From Acidobacteriota bacterium (GTDB lineage Bacteria > Acidobacteriota > UBA890 > WLXD01), in assembly GCA_029263295.1 (NCBI GenBank), contig JAJCXT010000002.1, forward strand, positions 1 to 63,767: a stretch of DNA of 63,767 bases. The letters run 5' to 3'. Under the pieces are notes generated by a model that saw nothing but the letters and a program-made list of their open reading frames with translations, did no database searches and was not told the origin of the DNA. Position 1 is the stretch's first letter. Every line of letters starts with the position of its first letter. Of the stretch, positions 44,728 through 52,945 are shown one piece after another. The position numbers and the translations under genes were made by a program.

Positions 44728-45465
44728 TCAGCGCGGGAACGCCGGCATCGTCTGCTTCTCATAGCCATCCGGGGCATTCCAGAAATCGTCGCCGAACGGG
44801 CCCCACTCCCAGCCCGTCACCTCGAAGCTCGCGCCTTCCTCCGTGGTCATGCGCAAGACCTTGCCGTCGGGCATGCCCTGGGCACGGGCGTACTGCATGT
44901 ACTGCTGCAGGTTTCCAGCGGGGTTGCCGCCGCCCATCATCGGGCCGGCGAGCGATTCGAGGTGCGTCATCATCTTGGTCCAGATCTCGAACATGCCGAG
45001 CTCGGCCGCTTCCGACAACCACATCGAGCCGCCGTTGCCCTCGTCGTCGGAGAACGCGACCTCGAACACCTCGTACTCCATGACCGTGTCCGTGGCGCCG
45101 GTGCGTTCGAACGTCATGTTGGCCGGATCGAAATCCTCGATCTCTGCCTGAGCGTCGGCCGCGCCGGGCATGTTGCCCGTCATCTGGCGTATCCGCTCCA
45201 TCATCGCCTTGTCGAACTCCATGTACATGCGATTCGCGTGCTGGATCATCCGCCACCAGTCAGCGCTCCAGACCATGGACATCTGCTCACCGATGTCGAA
45301 GCGAGCCATCTCGCCGGAGACGGTGACCGTCATGCTGTTCGGCTGTTCCCCGACCCCCTGCGCGGTGAAGGACATCGAGACGTCGTCCTGCGCAAGTGCG
45401 GTGGCAGGAACGAAGGTGAGGGCCGCGAGCAAGACAATGGCGCTGAAGCGAGGGCGACGATCCAA
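44728..45465 (-). CDS. Secreted Met-rich protein, DUF4412-like
   Basis: 245 aa, TTG start with AGGAGG seven bases upstream. Signal peptide ending ATALAQ; mature protein Met-rich (GEQMSMVWSADWWRMIQHAN, MYMEFDKAMMERIRQMTGNM) with pattern typical of DUF4412-type periplasmic proteins. Ten bases before hom. Function unknown. Confidence 0.75.
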   Translation of the reverse strand: MDRRPRFSAIVLLAALTFVPATALAQDDVSMSFTAQGVGEQPNSMTVTVSGEMARFDIGEQMSMVWSADWWRMIQHANRMYMEFDKAMMERIRQMTGNMPGAADAQAEIEDFDPANMTFERTGATDTVMEYEVFEVAFSDDEGNGGSMWLSEAAELGMFEIWTKMMTHLESLAGPMMGGGNPAGNLQQYMQYARAQGMPDGKVLRMTTEEGASFEVTGWEWGPFGDDFWNAPDGYEKQTMPAFPR

Positions 45466-45575
45466 GGGATCCTCCTACGAGAGCGGGTGGGGCCTCCGGG
45501 CTACAGGAGACGGACACCGCCAGCCAAATTCCGGCGAGTCACCCGCACAGTTTAGCCCCTTTGCCGATTCTCCGA

Positions 45576-47378
45576 TCAGCCGATCGGGACCAGCGGCCAG
45601 AACAGCGGGATCAAGAAGCTCGCCACGACCCACAGGATCACGTTCAGCGGCAACCCGACACGGGTGAAGTCGGTAAACCGATACCCGCCGGGCCCGTAGA
45701 CGAGCGTATTCGTCTGATATCCGATGGGCGTGGAGAACGCGGCGGAACCGGCGAAGGCAACCGCTATCGCGAACGGCCTGGGGTCGACGCCCAGACCAGC
45801 GGCAACACTCAATGCGATCGGCACCATCAGCACCGCGGCCGCGTTGTTGGACATCAACTCGGTGAACACCACGGTCAACAGATACACACCCGAGAGAACG
45901 ACCTGCGGCCCGTAGGCGCCGACGCTCTCCACCACGGTGTCCGCGATCAACTCGGCCGTACCTGTCTGGTCCATGGCCTTGCCCAGGGCGATCGCGCCGC
46001 CGATCAACATCAGAACCGACATGTCGAGCGAGGCGTAGGCTCGGCGCATGGTGAGACAGCGCGTCACCACCATCAGAATCGCCACCACCATGGCCAGCAC
46101 CATTACCGGCAGCGGACTGAACGTCGCCAGGCCGATCAACCCCACGACCAGACCGATGGCGATAGGCGCCTTGTCGCGATTAACCACGATTTCCTGCACG
46201 CCCTGGAGCACCATGAATTCGCCGTAGGTCATCAGTCGCGGGATGTCCGTGCGGTCCACCATCACCAGCAACACGTCACCCACGCGCAGGCGAAGCGTCG
46301 GAAGTTCGTCGCGCAGGTGCTCACCGTGGCGTTGCAGCGCCATGACTGAAGCGTTGTAGTGCTGGCGGAAGTTGATGCCACGCAACGAGCGGCCGATCAG
46401 CGCCGAATTGGGCGTGATCACCAGCTCCGCCAACTGCATGTCACGCGACGCGTAGCGAACCGCCTCCGCCTTCAATCCGGGGATGAGCTCCAAGCCTTCC
46501 TGTTTGTAGAGCGCCATCATCTCGTTGACGTCGCCCTTCAGCAGGAAGATGTCGCCCTCGGCCGTCTCCACCTTGTCGAGCGGCGGCCAGAAGACCACCT
46601 CGTCACGGAGGATCTGCAACAGGCGGACGTTGGGATGGGATCTCTGGATCGACTCCTTCACCAGTTGGCCGATCATCGGCGACCCCGCCGGGACCTGCAC
46701 CTCGGTCATGTACTCGCCGGCGGCGCGTGGACTGCCCGTGTCGCCGAGATAGGACGTCACCGTGCCGCGATCGGGCAGCAAATGTCGGCCGATGAAGAAC
46801 AGGTACGTCAGACCAATGGCGGCGTAGACCACCCCGACTGGAGTGATCTCGAACATCCCGATCCCCTCGAGACCGTTCTCTTCCATGAGGCCGTGCACGA
46901 GGACGTTGGTCGAGGTACCGATGAGACTCGTGGTGCCGCCGAGAATCGAGGCGAACGACAACGGGATCAGCAGTTTGGACGGCGAGATATCGAACTCTTT
47001 CGACACGCCCAGCATGATCGGCAGGAACATCGCCACCACGGCGGTGTTGTTGATGAAGCCCGAGAACACGGCCATCGTGAGCATGACCAGCAGGATCATG
47101 CGGCGCTCGTCGCCGCGCGAATAGTGGATGATCTGGGCGCCGACGTAGGTGATCACCCCGGTCTGTGTCAGTCCGGCCGACACCACCAGAATCGCGGCGA
47201 CGGTGAGCAGGGCGCTGCTGGCGAAGCCAGCCACGGCATCGCCCGGCTGCAGTACGCCTGTGAGTATCAACACCACGGGAATACACAGCGCGACCAGGTC
47301 GATAGGCAGCCACTCGGTGACCCACAGCACCAGGGCCGCGACCAGGACACCGAGGACGATGTACATCTCGCCCGTCAT
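45576..47378 (-). CDS. SLC13-family anion transporter with TrkA_C-like regions
   Basis: 600 aa. Helix clusters at 1-190 and 395-600, with family signatures SFASILGGTTSLIGTSTNVL and, near the end, FAGSAAFSTPIGYQTNTLVY. Between them (about 205-380) are two RCK_C/TrkA_C-like domains (YMTEVQVPAGSPMIGQLVKE; MQLAELVITPNSALIGRSLR). Probably moves dicarboxylates, sulfate or similar with Na+ or H+. Single gene. Confidence 0.93.
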   Translation of the reverse strand: MTGEMYIVLGVLVAALVLWVTEWLPIDLVALCIPVVLILTGVLQPGDAVAGFASSALLTVAAILVVSAGLTQTGVITYVGAQIIHYSRGDERRMILLVMLTMAVFSGFINNTAVVAMFLPIMLGVSKEFDISPSKLLIPLSFASILGGTTSLIGTSTNVLVHGLMEENGLEGIGMFEITPVGVVYAAIGLTYLFFIGRHLLPDRGTVTSYLGDTGSPRAAGEYMTEVQVPAGSPMIGQLVKESIQRSHPNVRLLQILRDEVVFWPPLDKVETAEGDIFLLKGDVNEMMALYKQEGLELIPGLKAEAVRYASRDMQLAELVITPNSALIGRSLRGINFRQHYNASVMALQRHGEHLRDELPTLRLRVGDVLLVMVDRTDIPRLMTYGEFMVLQGVQEIVVNRDKAPIAIGLVVGLIGLATFSPLPVMVLAMVVAILMVVTRCLTMRRAYASLDMSVLMLIGGAIALGKAMDQTGTAELIADTVVESVGAYGPQVVLSGVYLLTVVFTELMSNNAAAVLMVPIALSVAAGLGVDPRPFAIAVAFAGSAAFSTPIGYQTNTLVYGPGGYRFTDFTRVGLPLNVILWVVASFLIPLFWPLVPIG

Positions 47379-47479
47379 GGCCGAAGTCTACCAGCGGCAG
47401 ACGCGCCGATCTGGCCGTGCTGGTGTTGACCCCGGGGGTAGCCGGAAACAACGTGAGAATGCCTAGTCAACACCGGTGC

Positions 47480-48637
47480 CTAGCGGTGCGGTGCGGCGAT
47501 GGCCTCGTTCAGCACGCCCACCACACGCATGGCCTGGTGGTCCCAGGTGAAACGTTCCTGGGCGAGGCGGCGAGCCGTTTCACCCATGGCGCGCACGGCG
47601 GGTCGCACCTCGTGCAGCGCGGTGAGCATGGTCATCAACGCGTCGACATCCCCAGGCGGATAGAACTGCGCTGCCTCTTCTGGCATGAGTTGGCGAAGCT
47701 CGGCGATGTCGGCGGTTATCACCGCTAGACCAGAGGCCATGTACTCGAACAGCTTGATCGGCGACCAGAACCAGCCCAACTCGAGCGCGCGGAACTGGTC
47801 CGGGCTGAACGGCGCCAGCCCCACGTGGGCGGCGGCGAGATAGCCTGGGACATCGGCGTGAGGGATGGCCCCTTTGAACTGGATGCGGTCGCCCGCTCCG
47901 GCGGCGGCGGCGGCACGCTTGGCGCGCTGCAACTCGGGTCCATCACCGAGGCAGACCATCTCGAGATCCGCGCCGTCCTGAACCGCGGCCCCGAAAGCAC
48001 GGGCCAGATCGACCGTGCCGTGCCAGGCGCGAAAGCTCGACACATGAACCAGACGCAGCGGCCCGTCATCCGGAGCCGGCTCGCCCGGCTGGAACAGCCG
48101 ACAGTCCACACCGTTGACGATCACCGTGGTGCGATCGTGAAGGTGCGCGGGCAGCAGCAGTTCGCTCGTCGCGTAGTAGCGCCGCGCTTGCCCCAGCATC
48201 CACTGGCGCCATCGATGGATCGGCTTGATCAGGGTGAGCGCATCGAGACGATCGCGCAGCGAGCCCGGATACGGCATGGCCGGAGAGTTGACCTCGAGCA
48301 CCGCCGGCAGCCCGAGCTGCGAGGCGGCGATGAGGCCGCGACCGCCGAAGGTATAGAAACGCTCGACGATGATGTCCGGTCCGATCTGCCCCGCCAGCCG
48401 CTTCACCTCGCGCCAGTGAAACATGTCGAACTGCTCGATCAGCGGGCGCGTGCGCAGCGGATGCAGCTGCACACCATCGAGATCGACCGCAGCGTCGGCC
48501 GGGTTGTCGGGCGGCAATGAGGTGAGGTGCACCTCGTGCCCGGCGCGCGAGAGCGCCCGACAGAGCTCCAGCGCATGCACGCTGCCACCGTGACTTCCCG
48601 GGATCTGCATCCCCGATGCCACGTAGAGAATGCGCAT
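47480..48637 (-). CDS. Family 4 glycosyltransferase
   Basis: 385 aa from the ATG at 48637. GT-B fold: MRILYVASGMQIPGSHGGSV with Gly-rich start and SLLPPDNPADAA-like linker region, donor domain with LRLVHVSSFRAWHGTVDLAR, LEMVCLGDGPELQRAKRAAA and acidic pocket near FWSPIKLFEYMASGLAVITA. Likely builds a surface glycan; no partner genes beside it. Confidence 0.9.
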   Translation of the reverse strand: MRILYVASGMQIPGSHGGSVHALELCRALSRAGHEVHLTSLPPDNPADAAVDLDGVQLHPLRTRPLIEQFDMFHWREVKRLAGQIGPDIIVERFYTFGGRGLIAASQLGLPAVLEVNSPAMPYPGSLRDRLDALTLIKPIHRWRQWMLGQARRYYATSELLLPAHLHDRTTVIVNGVDCRLFQPGEPAPDDGPLRLVHVSSFRAWHGTVDLARAFGAAVQDGADLEMVCLGDGPELQRAKRAAAAAGAGDRIQFKGAIPHADVPGYLAAAHVGLAPFSPDQFRALELGWFWSPIKLFEYMASGLAVITADIAELRQLMPEEAAQFYPPGDVDALMTMLTALHEVRPAVRAMGETARRLAQERFTWDHQAMRVVGVLNEAIAAPHR

Positions 48638-48770
48638 GTCAGTTCTCCGCGAAGAAGCACACGCCACGGGACATGCGCGCCGCAATCGGTGCTGCTGGTC
48701 CCGGAACAAGATCGCGGGCGCAAGGTACCACGGTGACCCGGGCTCGGCGGGCTACTGCTATCGTCTTGAC

Positions 48771-49892
48771 ATGCGATGGACTCGACGCGAACTGACCCGT
48801 CTTCTGGGGGCCGCGCTCCCGGCAGGCCTGGCCTGGCAGGCTGCCGGTCAGCATGTGGCGGAGCCTCTTGGCCGCCACAGTGCAGGCCCCGGTTCGCCAG
48901 GTTCCGTAGGAGCGGCACAGATGAATGATGTGACCCTGACTTCGGTGGGAGGCCTGCTCGTCGGCCACCAGACCCGGGACGAACGTCCGACGGGATGCAC
49001 CGCCATCGTTGCCCCGGACGGGGCCACCGCTGGCGTGGCGGTCCGCGGCGCCGCGCCCGGCACGCGCGAGATCGCGCTGCTCGATCCCGCCAGCATGGTA
49101 CAGAAAATCCACGCCATCACTCTTTCCGGCGGCAGCGCCTTCGGCCTCGCAAGTGCCGATGGCGTCGTTCGCCGCCTGCGAGAGACGGGCGTCGGCTTCG
49201 AGATCCCCGGGGGACCCGTGCCCATCGTGCCGGCAGCAATCCTCTTCGACCTGAACGTCGGTGAGGGCGCCACCGCACCCACAGCCGAGGACGGCTACGC
49301 AGCGGCGGGCGCCGCCAGCGACGCACCGGTAGAGCAGGGCAGCGTCGGCGCCGGTGCCGGCGCCACCATAGGCAAACTGGGATTCGGTCGACCCATGAAG
49401 GGCGGCATCGGCAGCGCCGGCTATCGCTTCGAGGACGGCACCGTGGTTGCTGCGCTGGTCGCCACCAACGGTCTCGGGGACATTCGCGACCCGCGATCCG
49501 GCGAGATCGTCGCCGGCGCGATCGACGAGCACGGCAACTTCGTCGACACCGAGGCACGCTTCCTGGCCGGCGACCAACCCGGCGATGCCAGCGGCGAGGG
49601 CCAGAACACCACGATCGGGGTGGTCGCCACCAACCGCACCCTCGACAAGGTTCAGTGCCATCGCCTGGCAGGAATCGCCCACGACGGCCTGGCTCGCGCG
49701 GTCGTCCCCGCGCATACCCGTTTCGACGGCGACACGTTCTTCTTCCTCGCGACGAACAAGGGAGCCGCTGTCGACGACGATGAATTCGGCCGCATCGACA
49801 CCGCGGTCGCTGCGGCCGTGTCCGATGCAATCCTCAGTGCGGTCCGCCACGCGACATCGGTGGCTGGCTACACCGCCGCCCGCGACCTCTAG
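48771..49892 (+). CDS. P1-family peptidase (DmpA/S58-type), exported
   Basis: 373 aa from the ATG at 48771. The N-terminus MRWTRRELTRLLGAALPAG is a Tat-like signal. NDVTLTSVGGLLVGHQTRDE, ITLSGGSAFGLASADGVVRR and the self-cleavage zone GSVGAGAGATIGKLGFGRP are typical of P1/S58 aminopeptidases. Ends with FDGDTFFFLATNKGAAVDDD. Degrades N-terminal D- or L-amino-acid peptides or beta-peptides; exact specificity unknown. Confidence 0.92.
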   Translation: MRWTRRELTRLLGAALPAGLAWQAAGQHVAEPLGRHSAGPGSPGSVGAAQMNDVTLTSVGGLLVGHQTRDERPTGCTAIVAPDGATAGVAVRGAAPGTREIALLDPASMVQKIHAITLSGGSAFGLASADGVVRRLRETGVGFEIPGGPVPIVPAAILFDLNVGEGATAPTAEDGYAAAGAASDAPVEQGSVGAGAGATIGKLGFGRPMKGGIGSAGYRFEDGTVVAALVATNGLGDIRDPRSGEIVAGAIDEHGNFVDTEARFLAGDQPGDASGEGQNTTIGVVATNRTLDKVQCHRLAGIAHDGLARAVVPAHTRFDGDTFFFLATNKGAAVDDDEFGRIDTAVAAAVSDAILSAVRHATSVAGYTAARDL

Positions 49893-49899
49893 CAGCCTT

Positions 49900-49985
49900 C
49901 GGCTCGGCGTCCTGGGCGGCTGCCAGGCCAGCCGGTAGCAGTGTGAGCACCAGTCCGAGTAGCAGGATTGGTTTGTTTGTGATGC
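49900..49985 (-). pseudogene. Possible remnant of a secreted-protein gene (signal peptide only)
   Basis: Read on the minus strand the frame gives NKPILLLGLVLTLLPAGLA-AAQDAEPKAA, a clear signal-peptide pattern, then runs on into the antisense of the P1 peptidase gene. No ATG/GTG/TTG start is visible (the first codons follow the PIN-toxin stop). Probably a decayed gene end, or chance. Confidence 0.25.
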
Positions 49986-50393
49986 CTAGTGAATGGCCAG
50001 TGGGACTCCGGTGATGCCGAGATGGCGATCGGTGGACCAGCAGGTGCTCGAGGTTCGCTCTGCCATCACGTGCAGCCCCAACCCATCGGTAAGCGTCAGC
50101 CGTTGATCGGAGAACTGCCGCAACAGCGCGATCGACGCAGTCTGCTGAAGGGCGCTGACAGCGATCACCTTGAGCGGTTTCATCGCCTCAATCATGGCGA
50201 GGAACTGCAGGGCTCGTACGGAATCGTAGCGCCGCAAGAACCAGCCGTGCCCTTCAGCGATCACGAGCGGCGTGGTGACGAGGCGAGGGGGATCAGCAAA
50301 GAGTCTCCGGAACAGCGGGTGGTACGTGTCCGAAGCATCGACGAGCGCGATAAACGCCGAGGTGTCGACGTAGGCCTCAGTCCTTGTGCCCAT
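49986..50393 (-). CDS. PIN-domain toxin, VapC type
   Basis: 135 aa from the ATG at 50393, overlapping the antitoxin gene by 17 bases in another frame. YVDTSAFIALVDASDTYHPL holds the first acidic pair, TTPLVIAEGHGWF the Glu, LTLTDGLGLHVMAE and CWSTDRHLGITGV the later Asp residues. Mg2+-dependent ribonuclease fold. Partner antitoxin is just upstream. Confidence 0.88.
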   Translation of the reverse strand: MGTRTEAYVDTSAFIALVDASDTYHPLFRRLFADPPRLVTTPLVIAEGHGWFLRRYDSVRALQFLAMIEAMKPLKVIAVSALQQTASIALLRQFSDQRLTLTDGLGLHVMAERTSSTCWSTDRHLGITGVPLAIH

Positions 50394-50601
50394 AGACGAC
50401 TTCGTCGATCCTCTGGCTGGCCTCCGGATCCCCTGATTCGACGAGCCCTGCGTAGGCCATCCAGGGTTTGGATTCATCGACCGGTAGTAGCGGCCGCAGC
50501 GCGCGCCGCAGCAACTCCGCCAACGAGATCCCGAGCCGCGCCGCCTCACGCTTGGCGGCGTCGTATTCCTCTTCCGTAAGGCTGATCTGCGTTCGCACCA
50601 T
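50377..50601 (-). CDS. Ribbon-helix-helix antitoxin
   Basis: 74 aa. MVRTQISLTEEEYDAAKREA with ARLGISLAELLRRALRPLLP is a CopG/RHH fold; C-terminal segment (GDPEASQRIDEVVYGHKD) would bind the toxin. The ATG overlaps the last base of an operator arm. Confidence 0.88.
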   Translation of the reverse strand: MVRTQISLTEEEYDAAKREAARLGISLAELLRRALRPLLPVDESKPWMAYAGLVESGDPEASQRIDEVVYGHKD

Positions 50602-50629
50602 GATAACAATCTAACAGATTCTGTTATCA
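50601..50629. promoter_or_regulatory. Operator of the RHH/PIN module, overlapping the start codon
   Basis: TGATAACA (50601-50608) and TGTTATCA (50622-50629), perfect 8-bp arms, with an inner TAACAGA-T-TCTGTTA (50612-50626). Read in the gene direction the outer repeat ends with the A of the antitoxin ATG. Strongly AT-rich compared with its surroundings. Confidence 0.75.
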
Positions 50630-50745
50630 CCGCTCCAGACCTGCCCGCTGATCCCCTCCGTGTACTTCCCAGACGGCCCGCAGCACGGCGATTCCGTGCT
50701 GAATCCATAAGCCACAGCCTGCTACAGTAATTGCCGACCTTAAGC

Positions 50746-51053
<308 letters not shown>

Positions 51054-51145
51054 AGGTGCCGGGTATGAGCCGAAGACCGGCGCGACCTTCCCGGCAAGCT
51101 CCTGACCGCGTCCATCTATCTTCATAGACAGATTCACTTTCGATT

Positions 51146-51179
51146 CATGCAGGCATCTTTATGCTAGCATGCCTGCATG
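51146..51179. promoter_or_regulatory. Operator of FitAB-like module 2, overlapping the start codon
   Basis: Perfect 11-bp arms CATGCAGGCAT (51146-51156) and ATGCCTGCATG (51169-51179), 12-base spacer. The second arm ends with the antitoxin ATG, as in module 1. Confidence 0.8.
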
Positions 51180-51419
51180 TCCAAACAACTGACGGTTCGT
51201 AACGTCCCGGATCGAGTCGCGACGAAGCTCGAGGCGATGAGCAACAGCAAGGGTCAGTCCGTGAACACCACCGTGCTCGAGATTCTCTCGAGCGTTGTAG
51301 GCGACTCGGGACGGCGGGAGCATCTTGCTCGATACGTCACCTGGACCGACGAGGACTCGGAGAGCTTCCAGAAGGCACTCGGGTCACAACGTCAGGTGGA
51401 TGCCGATCTCTGGGGTTGA
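51177..51419 (+). CDS. Ribbon-helix-helix antitoxin, FitA-like
   Basis: 80 aa. MSKQLTVRNVPDRVATKLEA and SKGQSVNTTVLEILSSVVG form the FitA-type DNA-binding fold; the tail (WTDEDSESFQKALGSQRQVD) would wrap the toxin. Overlaps the toxin gene by 20 bases. Lies just downstream of the tRNA-Ser repeat, so it may have arrived there by integration. Confidence 0.9.
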   Translation: MSKQLTVRNVPDRVATKLEAMSNSKGQSVNTTVLEILSSVVGDSGRREHLARYVTWTDEDSESFQKALGSQRQVDADLWG

Positions 51420-51825
51420 GGCGGCTGAGCGCCTCGTCCTCGATACTTCAGCCTACGCGGCCATGTGTCGTGGGGACGATGAGGTCCTGGACTGGATCGC
51501 CTCGGCGGGCGCGGTTGTGATGAGCGTCATTGTAATCGGCGAACTGGAGGCGGGCTTCGCGATGGGCGACCGCGCGCGCGCCAACCGCGTCGCCTTGGCC
51601 GATTTTCTCGCTGAGCCGTTCGTACACGAGTTCCCGGCTTCCCGCAGCACCGCCCGGCACTACGGCGAGGTCTTCTGCCGACTCAAGAGCGCCGGCACCC
51701 CGTTGCCTGTCAACGACATCTGGATCGCCGCCGCTACGCTCGACTGCGGCGGCCACTTGCTCACCCTGGATCGTGATTTCGCACGCATCGACAACCTGAG
51801 CTCGACAGTTCTTCCAGTCGGCTGA
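51400..51825 (+). CDS. PIN-domain toxin, FitB/VapC type
   Basis: 141 aa from the ATG at 51400. RLVLDTSAYAAMCRGDDEVL (Asp, acidic pair), VMSVIVIGELEAGF (Glu), PLPVNDIWIAAATLDCGGHL and LTLDRDFARIDNL (late Asp residues) give a complete PIN active site. Coupled to the antitoxin gene by overlap. Confidence 0.92.
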   Translation: MPISGVEAAERLVLDTSAYAAMCRGDDEVLDWIASAGAVVMSVIVIGELEAGFAMGDRARANRVALADFLAEPFVHEFPASRSTARHYGEVFCRLKSAGTPLPVNDIWIAAATLDCGGHLLTLDRDFARIDNLSSTVLPVG

Positions 51826-51896
51826 CGCTGCCAGCGACTTCTAGTCGGAGTTGCGCTGCCGACGGCGGCCGAGGCCGCGCGCGTAGGCGATCGCCG

Positions 51897-52871
51897 CTAC
51901 GCCTCGTCGATGGCGACCCCGCGACGGTTGTCGCGGGTCATGCGGGCCCACGGCGAGAGATCACCCTCGCGCAGGAACCGGTACATCAGAGCTGCCCACG
52001 ACGGGTGTGAGTCGAGGCTCTTGTAGTACTCCGGAGCCATGGCGGTTAACTCCGGCAATCGGTTCCAGGGAATCGACGCGAAGTCGTGGTGCTCGTTGTG
52101 GTACCCCACGTTGAACGTCAGCACGTTCAGCCAGCCGTAGTAGCTGAACGTCTCCTGGTCGTCGTCACCGGTCAGGTAATGCTCCTGGATCCAGCGGGCG
52201 CCCAACGGATGCAGACCGGTCGCGAAGAACAGCGAGGCGAACAGGTAGAGCAACGCCTTGGGCCCGAGGTAGATCACCACGAGGGCGTCGTAGCCGAACA
52301 CAATCACCCAGTCGACCAGTACCCAGGCGCTGAAGAACTGGAGCGCCTTCAGTCGCACGGGTCGGATCATCTGGAACACCGGATAGAACAGGAGCCAGAG
52401 CGCCTTGCGCACCGTCGAGTTGCCCACCAGCCGCGCTTCCCAGCGGCTCGGCAGATCGGCGTCGAGTTCGTACACGCCCTGGAAGGCATGGTGCTTGAGG
52501 TGATAACCGCGGAAGGAAATCGCGGTCGGCGCGCCGTTGACGGTCCCGGCCAGACAGCCCGCTATGTTGTTCGCCCAGCGTGAGCGGAAGATCGACCCGT
52601 GGCTCGCCTCGTGGATCATCACGTAGATTGCGTGGTTGGCGAACGCTCCCACGCAATAGGCGACCAGCAACAGGACCCACCACGGCTGCGTGGCCATGAC
52701 GCCAGCGATCGCAGTCTGTGCGATGACGATGGCCACAATCGCGACGAACGACCAGGGGTTACGGCCTAGCAGGCTACGCACCTCCGGATGGTCGCGCAGG
52801 ATCGCCTGAGTGCGTGGCCGGTGCGGTTCGCCTTCGTGGGTGAAACGGAAGTCATCTGGCGCATCGGTCAT
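51897..52871 (-). CDS. Membrane fatty-acid desaturase, sphingolipid delta-4-desaturase (DEGS)-like
   Basis: 324 aa. Starts with DFRFTHEGEPHRPRTQAILR, resembling the N-terminal region of eukaryotic DEGS1, then helices and three His boxes: HEASHG near 85, HLKHHAFQG near 120 and NVGYHNEHHDF near 255. DEGS enzymes put the 4,5 double bond into dihydroceramide. A sphingolipid or a related long-chain amide substrate is therefore likely, but not proven. 74 bases downstream of a multicopper oxidase gene on the same strand. Confidence 0.85.
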   Translation of the reverse strand: MTDAPDDFRFTHEGEPHRPRTQAILRDHPEVRSLLGRNPWSFVAIVAIVIAQTAIAGVMATQPWWVLLLVAYCVGAFANHAIYVMIHEASHGSIFRSRWANNIAGCLAGTVNGAPTAISFRGYHLKHHAFQGVYELDADLPSRWEARLVGNSTVRKALWLLFYPVFQMIRPVRLKALQFFSAWVLVDWVIVFGYDALVVIYLGPKALLYLFASLFFATGLHPLGARWIQEHYLTGDDDQETFSYYGWLNVLTFNVGYHNEHHDFASIPWNRLPELTAMAPEYYKSLDSHPSWAALMYRFLREGDLSPWARMTRDNRRGVAIDEA

Positions 52872-52945
52872 TCAGGGGCCTGGAGTTGACGGACGAGGGG
52901 GGAACCGGACGAGTCTATCTGCTTTGCAGGTGCCACATGGCCGAG

